Shown here: piece by piece, positions 50,014-58,378 of the stretch
Numbering within the stretch: position 1 is the stretch's first letter
Layout of the letters: every line of letters begins with the position of its first letter
From: Ectothiorhodosinus mongolicus
GTDB lineage: Bacteria; Pseudomonadota; Gammaproteobacteria; Ectothiorhodospirales; Ectothiorhodospiraceae
Length of the DNA: 64,000 bases
Direction: 5' to 3'
NCBI RefSeq assembly: GCF_022406875.1
Contig: NZ_CP023018.1
Span: 1,437,914-1,501,913 of the forward strand
The notes under the pieces: generated by a model
What the model was told of the DNA's origin: nothing
Seen by the model: only the letters and a program-made list of their open reading frames with translations
The model's database searches: none
Program-made: the position numbers and the translations under genes

Positions 50014-51122
50014 TCGCGCCGACTCATATCATCGGTGGTCAGCTATCCTATTTCATAGCGTGTTGGTTGAGCGGGCATCCCCCAGATTTGGTTGAGACGC
50101 TGGTGGCTGGCTTTGCGGCTTTGTTACCCGATCTGGACCACCCAAAAGCCTTTATTGCTCGGGTTACTCCCCTGCCTAAACAGATAAGAGCGCTTTTTGG
50201 GAAGCATCGCACGGTCACTCACAGCTTGATTGCCATTGTGCTGGTCTGGCTAGTCACTAGGTTAGTACCTGATGGCATCGGTCTGGCCATCTTTGCCGGG
50301 TACTTATCTCACGTCTTTCTCGACATACTGACCAAGTCAGGCGTGGCGCTATTCTGGCCATCGCGAGCCACGATTTACTTCCCAGGCAATATTGATTACC
50401 GCATTACAGTCATGGGTCGAAGCGAACTAGGCTTCGCGCTCTTGCTATTAATTTTGTGGGCTCCCGCCCTTTGGGCTGCTCATCATAATGCGGGTTTTCT
50501 TGGCACGGTCCGCGACATGATCGGCGACATGCAAGCCGCACGCGATCACTTTGATCAACATCGCCACGAGGCGGAGTGGTGGCTCAACGTCCGTGGGATG
50601 CATAACCTGACCTATGAAACAATCGATGGGCACTACAAAATCATGGGCCACTACCGCGCCGATGGATTAATCCTAGAGACCCCCGAGGGGCCGCGGTCCA
50701 TTTGCCGATCCAATGCGTGTGACTGGTTTGCCACCCACGCTGTTATTCAAAGAGGCATGCCGGCTCGGACTTCCAGCAAGTATGTGAGAACCCGCGCTAT
50801 CCGTGCCGAGACCTTGCGCGATCTTTTAGAGCTCTACGAGCAAATTGGCGAGGTTTACCTCATTGGCCAACTTCAAGCGGAAGGGATTCGTGCCGACCCG
50901 CCGACGATTACAGTCAGTGAAAGTGGGGTTAGACTCAACTTTGCCCAACCTTCTCAAATCTGGCATTGGTCGGGCCGGATCACTGAGGTCAGCTTGAGAG
51001 TCCAGATTCGTCATGAGCCAGGGGTTCGAGTACCTCCCTTGGAGGTACCTCCAGCATTAGAGGAGCCTCCAGATCCCACTATCGGTATCCACCCACTCAT
51101 GTTGCCATACTTCCCGGACTAG
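50010..51122 (+). CDS. YdjM-type (DUF457) membrane metal-dependent hydrolase with extra C-terminal domain
   Basis: A 370-residue protein. Residues 1-165 are the YdjM/LexA-binding inner-membrane hydrolase fold, with metal-ligand-like residues H6, DLDH (41-44), HRTVTH (66-71) and YLSHVFLD (H101, D105). Several membrane helices are present. Residues about 175-370 form a soluble domain I do not recognise, ending Pro-rich (VPPLEVPPALEEPPDP). Start ATG 50010 lies in the NTPase stop. Known relatives are linked to SOS/LexA regulation or are uncharacterised. The coupling suggests a two-component membrane system. Confidence 0.75.
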   Translation: MIAPTHIIGGQLSYFIACWLSGHPPDLVETLVAGFAALLPDLDHPKAFIARVTPLPKQIRALFGKHRTVTHSLIAIVLVWLVTRLVPDGIGLAIFAGYLSHVFLDILTKSGVALFWPSRATIYFPGNIDYRITVMGRSELGFALLLLILWAPALWAAHHNAGFLGTVRDMIGDMQAARDHFDQHRHEAEWWLNVRGMHNLTYETIDGHYKIMGHYRADGLILETPEGPRSICRSNACDWFATHAVIQRGMPARTSSKYVRTRAIRAETLRDLLELYEQIGEVYLIGQLQAEGIRADPPTITVSESGVRLNFAQPSQIWHWSGRITEVSLRVQIRHEPGVRVPPLEVPPALEEPPDPTIGIHPLMLPYFPD

Positions 51123-51186
51123 TAAGATTGTTTGAGTGATTTTTGGTTTTGCTGCACAGGTGCGCCTGAAACCAACCATGACCTGA

Positions 51187-51609
51187 TCAGCACTCATCGG
51201 TAACGCCGACTATCAAGCATGGTTGAAGGAGATCAAACAGCGCCTGATGTCTGCGTCCAACCTCAAATACTGCTTGCGCTTCTACCTTTTCTTCGCCAAT
51301 GACCTCGGATCACCAGCAACGCCATTTGGTCAACAGCCTGTTGACCAAATTCCTTGGGGGCATAACATCCTGATCTTTACCAAGTGTGCCAGCGTGGACG
51401 AAGCAGGTTTCTATATCGCCTAGACCATCGGCCTGCTGCTGTGCCGAGACAAGAACAATATCGAGGTGGAGTTCGCCCTGCGCGATTTAAGCAAACCCAT
51501 GGGGGTGAGTGAATACACTCTCGTGGAAACTCTGCCCGATAACCTGAAGGGTGCGTTGCCTACTGTTGAGGAAATGGAGCAGGATTTGCGGCTTCTAAAA
51601 AGTGGTTGA
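51187..51609 (+). pseudogene. Decayed YhcG/DUF1016 PD-(D/E)XK nuclease gene
   Basis: One frame reads NADYQAWLKEIKQR (N-terminal helix), SASNLKYCLRFYLFFA, VDQIPWGHNILIFTK, a TAG stop at 51421-51423, then TIGLLLCRDKNNIEVEFALR, DLSKPMGVSEYTLVETLP and DNLKGALPTVEEMEQDL. These are successive blocks of DUF1016 proteins with large parts missing between them. The internal stop and deletions make it non-functional. Intact relatives are found near type I restriction genes, in line with the next remnants. Confidence 0.8.
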
Positions 51610-51754
51610 GGCGTGTTTCCCAGTCTTGCATGGTCATGGGGATGTTGCGCTCGGCCATGGCATAGATTTTCATGGTGAACTCTTTGATGATGCCCGTGGC
51701 CCATTTGCGAGACTGCTCCTCGCCTTCAATCTCGGCCACGATGGCAGCGCGACC
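51560..51754 (-). pseudogene. RhuM-like protein remnant
   Basis: Reading down from 51754, the frame gives GRAAIVAEIEGEEQSRKWAT, then GIIKEFTMK, then IYAMAERNIPMTMQDWETRL and NHFLEAANP, ending at a TAG (51560-51562). The RKWATG-IKEF and IPMTMxDW-xRL blocks resemble the middle and the C terminus of RhuM-family proteins, with the part between them lost. It abuts the HsdM remnant in a different frame and overlaps the YhcG remnant by 50 bases. Confidence 0.55.
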
Positions 51755-52017
51755 TTTGCAAACAACCGACTGGGGTAGATGAAAGAGTCTTTGGTTTTGA
51801 TTGCATCGTCTTTGATATGGGGCGTGATGACGTTATCGGGTAATTCGGCATAGCGAATGCTGTCGTCGCCAGCTTCGATATAGCTGGCGAAGTTTTCTCT
51901 GATAAAGCGATAGAATTGCACGCCAAGTACATATTGCTTGAAACCCCAGCTATCCACAGCCCCACGAACATCATTGACGATGGCCCAGATCTGGCGTTGG
52001 AGGCCTGCGGCATTGAG
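51750..52017 (-). pseudogene. HsdM (type I restriction-modification methyltransferase) N-terminal remnant
   Basis: Translation down from 52017 gives LNAAGLQRQIWAIVNDVRGA, then VDSWGFKQYVLGVQFYRFI, ENFASYIEAGDDSIRYAELP, and DNVITPHIKDDAIKTKDSFI. This is the classic N-terminal HsdM domain. A TAG lies immediately upstream in place of the true start, and the frame ends after YPSRLFAKVA, where the RhuM-like piece begins. No catalytic SAM domain, HsdS or HsdR remains. Confidence 0.8.
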
Positions 52018-52117
52018 CTAATGAATCACTTGGACCAATACCGCCGGGGAAGTGTCTACTTTGAACTGTGCGCTTGACGGAGAGGTTTACGATTCGATTG
52101 ATGCCCGCCTAGGGGTG

Positions 52118-53494
52118 CTATACAGCATCCTCTTCGCTTGATTCCTCGGCATTCGCACGCATCTTCGGTGGTGGCGCGACCCATGCCTTGAGGTGTTGAC
52201 CAACATGCTCATAGAAGCTCGGCACGATCTGCTCCAACTCCTCAATGAATTTGCTTCGCCCCGTAAAGGCCCTATGGTTCGTAGACTCCATCCAAATCTC
52301 AAAATATGCAGGGGCGGGAGTTTCTTGCTGATCTTTCGGGTATATGAGCAATGGCTCCTTTCGCAAAATAGCCAGCCGCACTGGCGAACCATCCGCAGAT
52401 CGACCTGGAGCTTTGGCCCGCACCCAAATGTCAAACGGCACATCCACACCGCTTGAGGCCTCAGGGATTTGCCTTAATAACCAGTTCACGCGGGCTTGCG
52501 TCGACTTTTTGTCCTGAGGAGCAGTCAGCGTCATCTGGCAGGTAATGACCTTGCTGCATAAATCAGCCTTCACGTCTAAAGGCGCGGCAGCATCAGGCAC
52601 CACAATCTGGGTGCGAAGGCACTTCTCCTTGACCAGCAGATCACAGTCATCATTCAAGCGCTGCCCGGGATTCTGCCGATGCGCACGTGGCAACTTCGTT
52701 TCGGCGCGCGCTTTAACCTTAGTCCACAGTTGAAGACAGAGCTCACGTTGCTCTTGATGCCAGCTTGCTACGGTATTCTGAACCTCCGGAGATGAAGCCT
52801 TAAGCTTGCTATCGCGTCGGCACCTTTGCGCCAGTTCGGTCCATTCCGTATTCATCTGGGTGAAACCTTTCACACCACTTTTGGGTGAATTGAAATAGGC
52901 CACGACCTCCTGAAGGATATAACGCTGATCCGGGTTATCAATATCATCACTCTCAAGCAGAACCTGAGCTTGCGTCAGTAAGAAGGTCCAGGACCAATGG
53001 TACAACTCAAGCTTCTGCAGCCGACGCCGATCAATCGCTACCGGATGATGATCCGGCATCGCTACAAATTGATTACTGATGGTGATGACCGCATCGAACC
53101 CATATTTCTTCGCATAATCTACATACTGACTGACCTGCTTTTCCTTCAGATCATCCGAGTCTGTTTTCGCCTCGATAAGCGCTTTCCACTCTTTCTGGCC
53201 TGTTCTAAGCACCAGGGCACCATCAGGCCGACCATTGTCTTCTTGTTCAAGTAACGGTCGATCCCCCAAGAAAATCACTTCGGTCAAAGCCGAGATAAGG
53301 GTACGATCACCCACCCGACGCCCAATCGACTGCAGCATCACGCGACGGAATGCCTCAACTGAAATCAGTGCAGAAAGCAAAATAGAAACAGCTCTGCGCT
53401 CTACCGCGCCTGGAGATACAGTAGGGATCAGTCTAGCCGGAAGACCTTTGAAATTTGGTGTGGCTTTTTTCGCATCTTTCTTCATTACTTTCAT
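52118..53494 (-). CDS. Probable PD-(D/E)XK nuclease-domain protein
   Basis: About 458 residues. The N-terminal half looks like a PD-(D/E)XK nuclease: E72 (LTEV), D91 (GRPDGALVL), E108-x-K110 (ALIEAK) and a following Gln (Q120/Q123), then DYAKKYGFDAVITISNQF. The C-terminal half (about 210-458) has no family I know and ends acidic (ESSEEDAV). Start ATG 53494 is chosen over TTG 53515 for the AAAGAG before it. It lies 94 bases after the phosphoesterase on the same strand and may be the last gene of that cluster. Confidence 0.7.
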   Translation of the reverse strand: MKVMKKDAKKATPNFKGLPARLIPTVSPGAVERRAVSILLSALISVEAFRRVMLQSIGRRVGDRTLISALTEVIFLGDRPLLEQEDNGRPDGALVLRTGQKEWKALIEAKTDSDDLKEKQVSQYVDYAKKYGFDAVITISNQFVAMPDHHPVAIDRRRLQKLELYHWSWTFLLTQAQVLLESDDIDNPDQRYILQEVVAYFNSPKSGVKGFTQMNTEWTELAQRCRRDSKLKASSPEVQNTVASWHQEQRELCLQLWTKVKARAETKLPRAHRQNPGQRLNDDCDLLVKEKCLRTQIVVPDAAAPLDVKADLCSKVITCQMTLTAPQDKKSTQARVNWLLRQIPEASSGVDVPFDIWVRAKAPGRSADGSPVRLAILRKEPLLIYPKDQQETPAPAYFEIWMESTNHRAFTGRSKFIEELEQIVPSFYEHVGQHLKAWVAPPPKMRANAEESSEEDAV

Positions 53495-53587
53495 TCTCTT
53501 TATTGGTTTTACCAAGAGTATCAGATATGTAAAGTGCCTGCTTTATTCCGACATCAGTGTACCTAAGGGCTCTACTAGCGACACCAA

Positions 53588-54514
53588 TCACTCGACAGCA
53601 ACAAACCGATCCTGGCGCAGCTTGGTCTCGCCATCCCAGCGGTAGGCCACCAGCTGGCCTGGCTGATGTTTATTGGCGATGCTGTAATCCAAGCAGGCCA
53701 CAGTATCGGTCAGTGGTCCCACCGGACCACTCCACCAGTAATGACCGAAGAGAACCGGCATGGCGTTGTCATAACCCAAAAAGCTGGAGGCCTCGATAAT
53801 CTTGTCGGGTAAGTCCAGTTGCTCTATATCTGGAATAATCAGCGCATCTTTGAGGAGCAGATCCCTGTCCTCCCACCAACGCAGCCTGGCCATGGTGCGC
53901 ACAGTGCCGCCCTTGTCCTTAAACGACAAACCATTGGGCAGCTTCAGCTCGTATCCCTTGATCAGGTTCTCCACGGCATTGTAGACAGCATCACCCTTAG
54001 CATTGGCTGGCGCCCAAGCCTCCGGGGTTAACTGGTTATTGGCGGTGAGGTAGGGGGCTAGATCCTGGATGCTCTTTCCGCACCAAGTCGCATGCACAAT
54101 GCGTAAGCCCTCGAGTTCCAGAAACAAGGGCAGGGTGGCAAACCATTTAATCGCATCGGCATATTGCTCAGAGCCTTCACCCAGTTGATCGAGAAACCGC
54201 TGATGATCCGCCCGGCGATGCGTGGTGTGTTTGCGTAGGTGCTCACCTGAGTTGTCGGGGTGTGGGGTGGCAAAAGACACGGCATTGAACTCATGGTTAC
54301 CCATGACCGCCAGCGCATGGCCGCATTCCACCATCTCACGAGCAATCTGGATCACCTCCACCTGAGCCGGCCCGCGATCCACGAAGTCCCCCAAAAAGAC
54401 TGCCTGGCGCTCGGGATGCTGCCAGCCTGAGTCGGAGGGCTTATAGCCAAGCTTCGTCAGGAGCCGCTTTAGCGGATCTGCATACCCGTGTATATCTCCG
54501 ATAACGTCGTACAT
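53588..54514 (-). CDS. Calcineurin-like metallophosphoesterase
   Basis: A 308-residue protein with the full phosphoesterase motif set: GDIHG (6-10), GDFVDRGP (42-49), GNHE (72-75), VHATW and a late FGHYWWSG. This is the ApaH/PrpE/PPP-like group, which acts on dinucleotide polyphosphates, capped RNA or phosphoproteins. It is a second enzyme of this type besides apaH, with different flanking sequence. It follows the 92-residue gene by ten bases, and both follow the SLOG gene, so it is clearly in one operon. Confidence 0.85.
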   Translation of the reverse strand: MYDVIGDIHGYADPLKRLLTKLGYKPSDSGWQHPERQAVFLGDFVDRGPAQVEVIQIAREMVECGHALAVMGNHEFNAVSFATPHPDNSGEHLRKHTTHRRADHQRFLDQLGEGSEQYADAIKWFATLPLFLELEGLRIVHATWCGKSIQDLAPYLTANNQLTPEAWAPANAKGDAVYNAVENLIKGYELKLPNGLSFKDKGGTVRTMARLRWWEDRDLLLKDALIIPDIEQLDLPDKIIEASSFLGYDNAMPVLFGHYWWSGPVGPLTDTVACLDYSIANKHQPGQLVAYRWDGETKLRQDRFVAVE

Positions 54515-54524
54515 GTATTTTCCT

Positions 54525-54803
54525 TTACGTGCTGACTTTCCATCCGCCAGCGATCAGATCATCTATTGTGTCATAGGAAGCCAGCGGTATATGGGACTGG
54601 ACATCGAACAAGCGAAACCGGCAGTTCAGCGCATCTTGAAATTCCATATACCCATACCGCCCATCGAGGTGATTAAAACAGCACCCCTGGTTCTCGCCGG
54701 CGGCGCTGAATAAAAAGGCCACTGGGTCCACCTTTTCCAGAATCTCGCGGGTATAGGCCTGCTGCTCTTTGCTCCAAGCTTTTCTCTTCTCTTGATGCAC
54801 CAT
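54525..54803 (-). CDS. Small hypothetical protein between SLOG and phosphoesterase genes
   Basis: About 92 residues, not recognised. Charged helical N terminus (HQEKRKAWSKEQQAYTREIL), then VAFLFSAAGENQGCCFNHLD, RYGYMEFQDALNCRFRLFD and a C-terminal YDTIDDLIAGGWKV. Three cysteines. GGGAG eight bases before ATG 54803 favours that start over ATG 54818. Its fixed place between two nucleotide-related genes suggests a partner or toxin/antitoxin-like role, but nothing in the sequence proves it. Confidence 0.6.
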   Translation of the reverse strand: MVHQEKRKAWSKEQQAYTREILEKVDPVAFLFSAAGENQGCCFNHLDGRYGYMEFQDALNCRFRLFDVQSHIPLASYDTIDDLIAGGWKVST

Positions 54804-54817
54804 CACCCGCTCTCCCA

Positions 54818-55420
54818 TTAAATCCAGAGGGCCCAAGCGTCTTGAAACACGGCCGGAATCCCCGCCTGCTCACACACGCGCACCGTATGCCCCGTGCCAC
54901 CGGCCATCGGGTCGGTCGGGTCCACGTAGAACAAAGCGCAGATCGGTTTGGGAAACTCATCAGAAAACCCCGCCACTTTCATCGTGTCCCGAATCAGATA
55001 AGCGGCCTTCGCCCCGGCGCGGCCAGGCTTGTCGGCTTGTTTCACCAAGCCGGCATTGCGCGGTGTCGCAGTGACGGTTAACTCCATCATTGAGCGTTTT
55101 TGTTCATCGCTCAGATCCTCGGGTGATACATAAGTCGCCCCCGGGTATTGGGCACTTTTGCGATGCCCAGGGTAGGGCGTGATGATTTGTAGGCGTTGGC
55201 TATCCACTTGTGCCACCCCATCAGAGAACGCCGCATCTGCTCCTTCGGCATTACCCGAGCGAAAGCGGAGTTGTAAATAGCGCGATGCCAATAAGGCAGC
55301 CACTTGTGTGGCCTTCAAAGCCGCATCGGCAGGAATATCTCGTCGGCCCTCAAGAAGCACCACCCCATCGGGTGATGCCTGAACCCATTGATCGAATGTG
55401 TTGAGTGTCATTTTGCCCAT
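54818..55420 (-). CDS. SLOG-domain (Rossmann-like nucleotide-binding) protein
   Basis: A 200-residue protein with SLOG/DprA-LOG-like features: LLEGRRDIPADAALKATQVA near the N terminus, FRSGNAEGADAAFSDG, and the C-terminal GGTGHTVRVCEQAGIPAVF (174-192). The family binds or processes nucleotides and nucleotide-derived ligands and recurs in phage-defence and stress loci. First gene of SLOG / 92 aa / phosphoesterase, perhaps with the PD-(D/E)XK gene. Divergent from the HEPN gene, 124 bases away. Confidence 0.75.
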   Translation of the reverse strand: MGKMTLNTFDQWVQASPDGVVLLEGRRDIPADAALKATQVAALLASRYLQLRFRSGNAEGADAAFSDGVAQVDSQRLQIITPYPGHRKSAQYPGATYVSPEDLSDEQKRSMMELTVTATPRNAGLVKQADKPGRAGAKAAYLIRDTMKVAGFSDEFPKPICALFYVDPTDPMAGGTGHTVRVCEQAGIPAVFQDAWALWI

Positions 55421-55544
55421 CCCATTACTTTACCTTTGACCTCAGTATAGGGATGGCAGCGTCATTTCATGTCGCCCGGATCAGAAACTAGACATCAAGA
55501 GGCGATCGCGCGAGGATAAACCTCTATCGGAAATCATCTGGGGG

Positions 55545-56249
55545 ATGGCGTTGGATCTGGATTACCCTTCTTTAAAAGAGCGCCACCGTGCCCTCCGTGA
55601 TGGGTTCGATCCTTCGCTATCCCTGCGTATCCACCGAGCCCTTAGCTGGCTGCAGCGTGCGGAGCAGGAAACCGACGATCCCGATGCGCGGTTTATCTTC
55701 CTGTGGATTTCATTTAACGCCGCTTATGCCAACGAAATCCCCGCGGACCTTGCCAGAACCCCAGAGCAATCCCGGTTCCTGCAATACCTTCAGCGCTTGG
55801 TGGATGTCGACCGCGAGAAGCTCCTCTACAAGCTGATCTGGGAACAGTTCCCAGGACCCATTCGCCTGCTCATCGATAACCCCTATGTCTTCAAACCCTT
55901 CTGGCAGTTTCAGAACGGCCATATCAGCCAAAGCGAATGGGAAACCGCCTTCAGTAAAGCCAAGTCAGCGGCTCATCGCGCTCTGTCAGAAGGCAATTCC
56001 TACATTGTGTTATCGATCGTCTTCCAACGCCTGTATATCCTGCGCAACCAAGTGGTCCACGGCGGTTCCACCTGGAATAGCGCTGTGAACCGAGAGCAGC
56101 TCAACGATGGCGTCGCCATCATGACCCAGCTCGTTCCCCTCATCATCGATCTGCTGATGCAGCATCCCAATGAAGACTGGGGTAAGCCCATCTATCCTGT
56201 GGTGGAGGATGTCACCACGGGGCGGGGCAGCAGTGCCCGATCTGCTTAA
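55545..56249 (+). CDS. HEPN-domain protein (Apea-like)
   Basis: A 234-residue all-helical protein. Helix I includes ARFIFLWISFNAAYANEIP, where W54 and N58 mark the Apea/RiboL-PSP-type HEPN start. The catalytic-type motif is RNQVVHGG (R167-x4-H172), the R-x4-6-H RNase signature. HEPN proteins cut RNA in toxin-antitoxin, abortive infection and CRISPR systems, although some family members only bind. GGGGG precedes the ATG. Divergent from the SLOG operon. No MNT nucleotidyltransferase partner is beside it. Confidence 0.7.
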   Translation: MALDLDYPSLKERHRALRDGFDPSLSLRIHRALSWLQRAEQETDDPDARFIFLWISFNAAYANEIPADLARTPEQSRFLQYLQRLVDVDREKLLYKLIWEQFPGPIRLLIDNPYVFKPFWQFQNGHISQSEWETAFSKAKSAAHRALSEGNSYIVLSIVFQRLYILRNQVVHGGSTWNSAVNREQLNDGVAIMTQLVPLIIDLLMQHPNEDWGKPIYPVVEDVTTGRGSSARSA

Positions 56250-56276
56250 TCGATCTTAGATCGGGCGCACCCAACA

Positions 56277-56603
56277 TCACTCCTCGAGCATTTTTCGGAT
56301 TTTCTTTTCGATCAGCCGCTCCATGGGGTCGGTCTGCAGCTGACTTTTCTCCCAGTCAATCCGCCAATCCTCCATGGGGATGCCTTTGAGTTCGCAGCAG
56401 GAGAGCTCGTACATGAGCGTCAGGTCGTAATCGCTGCGGGCGGTATCGAGCCGCCGATGCGGCCACAGCGCCTGCACGCGGCCATCAACCATCGAGACAT
56501 CATCAAAGCGCTCGGCAAAGAAATCAAAATGCTGGGGTTCCGCGGTGATCACAATGGTCACTGGAAGCCCGAAAGGACCATAGGGTTTGGGTGATTCAGT
56601 CAT
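56277..56603 (-). CDS. Small hypothetical protein
   Basis: A 108-residue protein with a beta-rich first part (PYGPFGLPVTIVITAEPQHF, DFFAERFDDVSMVDGRVQAL) and a helical charged C terminus (DWEKSQLQTDPMERLIEKKI, RKMLEE). No signal or membrane segment. It is convergent with the HEPN gene, 27 bases apart. Family not recognised. A partner role for the HEPN protein is possible but unsupported. Confidence 0.5.
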   Translation of the reverse strand: MTESPKPYGPFGLPVTIVITAEPQHFDFFAERFDDVSMVDGRVQALWPHRRLDTARSDYDLTLMYELSCCELKGIPMEDWRIDWEKSQLQTDPMERLIEKKIRKMLEE

Positions 56604-56945
56604 GGCTATTCCTTAAGAGAGACGGCGCTTTTGCACCAAGATGCCTGTATTGGAGCATGGCCTAGCGACATTTTGTGTCGTTCTGCATGACGGGTATTCA
56701 GCTCACTCAGGAGGACTGGTAATGCCCTTCCATGAGATGAGTTCCAATCGTCAAACAGCCAATGCCTGGCTAGGTTTAAGAATTTTTTAATGAGCAAGAT
56801 TTTTTTCGATAAATGTCTGCTATGCTTTTCGCGTGATCTTGATATATTTTTGGGGAATATTTTTTAAATTAACTAAATCAAGACATGATATAAATAATTT
56901 AACTTGTTGTTTTTCTTAAATTTTGGGTCTTCAGGGGTCGGCATC
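56604..56945. other. Gene-poor AT-rich stretch before the envelope operon
   Basis: About 340 bases. A 63-codon minus-strand frame (56606-56797) has no ribosome site or family likeness and is not called. From 56790 the base composition becomes strongly A/T-rich with T and A tracts, the kind of bent DNA that carries promoters and silencer binding. The promoter of the operon starting at 56946 must lie here. I see no unambiguous -35/-10 pair. Confidence 0.5.
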
Positions 56946-58373
56946 ATGTTCTTTGTAGGTATGCAACGCAGAATCGTAAGCGTGGTAAGCAAGCGCAATG
57001 GGAAAGTGGCAGCTCTTCTGTTGGTGCTTGCATTGGGTTTGCAGGGCTGCGGCGCAACTTTACAAACAAGAAACGCCAACCTCGACAACCAACTCGCCAC
57101 TGGTGATTTTGTTGGAGCTGCTCTTGCGGTTGAACAAAGCATGGGTTTGGCCTCTCGAGACGTCAATAATCTGCCACCGGTTGAGTTCAAATCGCGTAAC
57201 GTTTTGGACCATCTTGATGCGGCGAAAGCATGGCTGCTTGCTGGGGACGATCAGAGGGCAATGCAGCACTTCGAAGCCGCAGAAATTGTCCTGGGAGATG
57301 TAGATCGAGATGGTAACATTGCTCGCGGGGCGCAACAGGTGGGTGGCGCATTGCTGGGTGATGGCGCCATGGTTTACCGGCCTAGCCCTTCCGAAGCAGT
57401 GCTTATCAACTACTACAAAGCTATTCTATTTATGAGAGACGGCCGTCATGACGATGCGCGCGTTGAGCTCAATCGAGCTGACGAACGTACTCGCAGGGCC
57501 GTCGCGCGTTACAGTCGGGAACTCGATGAGGCTCGTAGCGAGGCTCGACAACGAGGAGCGTCGGAGGTCAATGCAAGCTCTTTTGCCGCAACGCATTACC
57601 CCGAGATGCAGACCTGGCAACCTTATACCGATTTTGTGTTACCGCCAGCGACTTATCTGCAGGCACTTTTTCTCGGGTTACAGGGAAATGCTTCAGATAC
57701 TGAGTCAGCGCGAAATCTGATGCAGCGAGTTGTGGATATGACCGACAACCCCTCTGCGCACCGTGATCTGCAAATGCTTTCTCAAGGAAACTTGTGTCCT
57801 GAGAACAATTGCGTTTGGGTTATTTCAGAGCACGGACTCGGGCCGACTCTGGTGGAGAAGCGAGTGGATTTGCCTGTTCCCACCTCCAACGGATTCGTGG
57901 TCGTAAGCATAGCTCTTCCGTCGCTAGTCACTCGCACCAATGATGCCACCCCCTACTTTCGACTCGTAAGCGGACAGAACGAATTCTCTTTAGAACCGTT
58001 AGCATCTATGGATCGCACGGTTCAGACTGAATTTACCAAACGATTCCCCGCTATGGTAGCCCGAGCCACTGCTGGAGCAGTGGCAAGAGCAGTGGTCCAA
58101 GATGAGATTGGCAGAAGACATGGCGCCTTAGCTGGTTTTGTGGCAAGCGTGGCTTCTATGGCTACGACCAATGCGGATGTGCGCATGTGGCGCTCCATGC
58201 CCGGCGGCTTTTCAGCAGCACGTTATAGCTATCAGCCCGGTTCAACCATTACTATTCGGTCTGTCTCCGGCGATCAGACGGTGACGCTCAACGGTACCGG
58301 ACCTCAGATTATTTACATCAAGCAAGTTGGTCCGACCGCCGCACCCATCGTTACACAGCTGCTGGGAGCTTGA
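56946..58373 (+). CDS. COG3014-like outer-membrane lipoprotein
   Basis: About 475 residues. Signal segment VAALLLVLALGLQGC with the lipobox Cys at about 35. Helical repeats follow, with HLDAAKAWLLAGDDQRAMQH and FEAAEIVLGD resembling TPR units, then INYYKAILFMRDGRHDDARV. The C-terminal part is beta-rich (SEHGLGPTLVEKRVDLPVPT, YSYQPGSTITIRSV). This matches COG3014 proteins, which in my memory precede YcfL and LpoB-like genes in Vibrio and relatives, exactly as here. AGGGG is eight bases before ATG 56946. It overlaps or nearly touches the next gene. Confidence 0.75.
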   Translation: MFFVGMQRRIVSVVSKRNGKVAALLLVLALGLQGCGATLQTRNANLDNQLATGDFVGAALAVEQSMGLASRDVNNLPPVEFKSRNVLDHLDAAKAWLLAGDDQRAMQHFEAAEIVLGDVDRDGNIARGAQQVGGALLGDGAMVYRPSPSEAVLINYYKAILFMRDGRHDDARVELNRADERTRRAVARYSRELDEARSEARQRGASEVNASSFAATHYPEMQTWQPYTDFVLPPATYLQALFLGLQGNASDTESARNLMQRVVDMTDNPSAHRDLQMLSQGNLCPENNCVWVISEHGLGPTLVEKRVDLPVPTSNGFVVVSIALPSLVTRTNDATPYFRLVSGQNEFSLEPLASMDRTVQTEFTKRFPAMVARATAGAVARAVVQDEIGRRHGALAGFVASVASMATTNADVRMWRSMPGGFSAARYSYQPGSTITIRSVSGDQTVTLNGTGPQIIYIKQVGPTAAPIVTQLLGA

Positions 58374-58378
58374 TTATT

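Noticed and set aside
52021-52077. Plus-strand frame ending ELMNHLDQYRRGSVYFELCA, followed by a TGA
   Set aside because: It might be the tail of another decayed gene, but it is too short to assign and has no supporting blocks upstream.
56606-56797. 63-codon minus-strand frame in the gap before the envelope operon
   Set aside because: No ribosome site, no family likeness, and it ends in AT-rich DNA. Not enough support for a gene.
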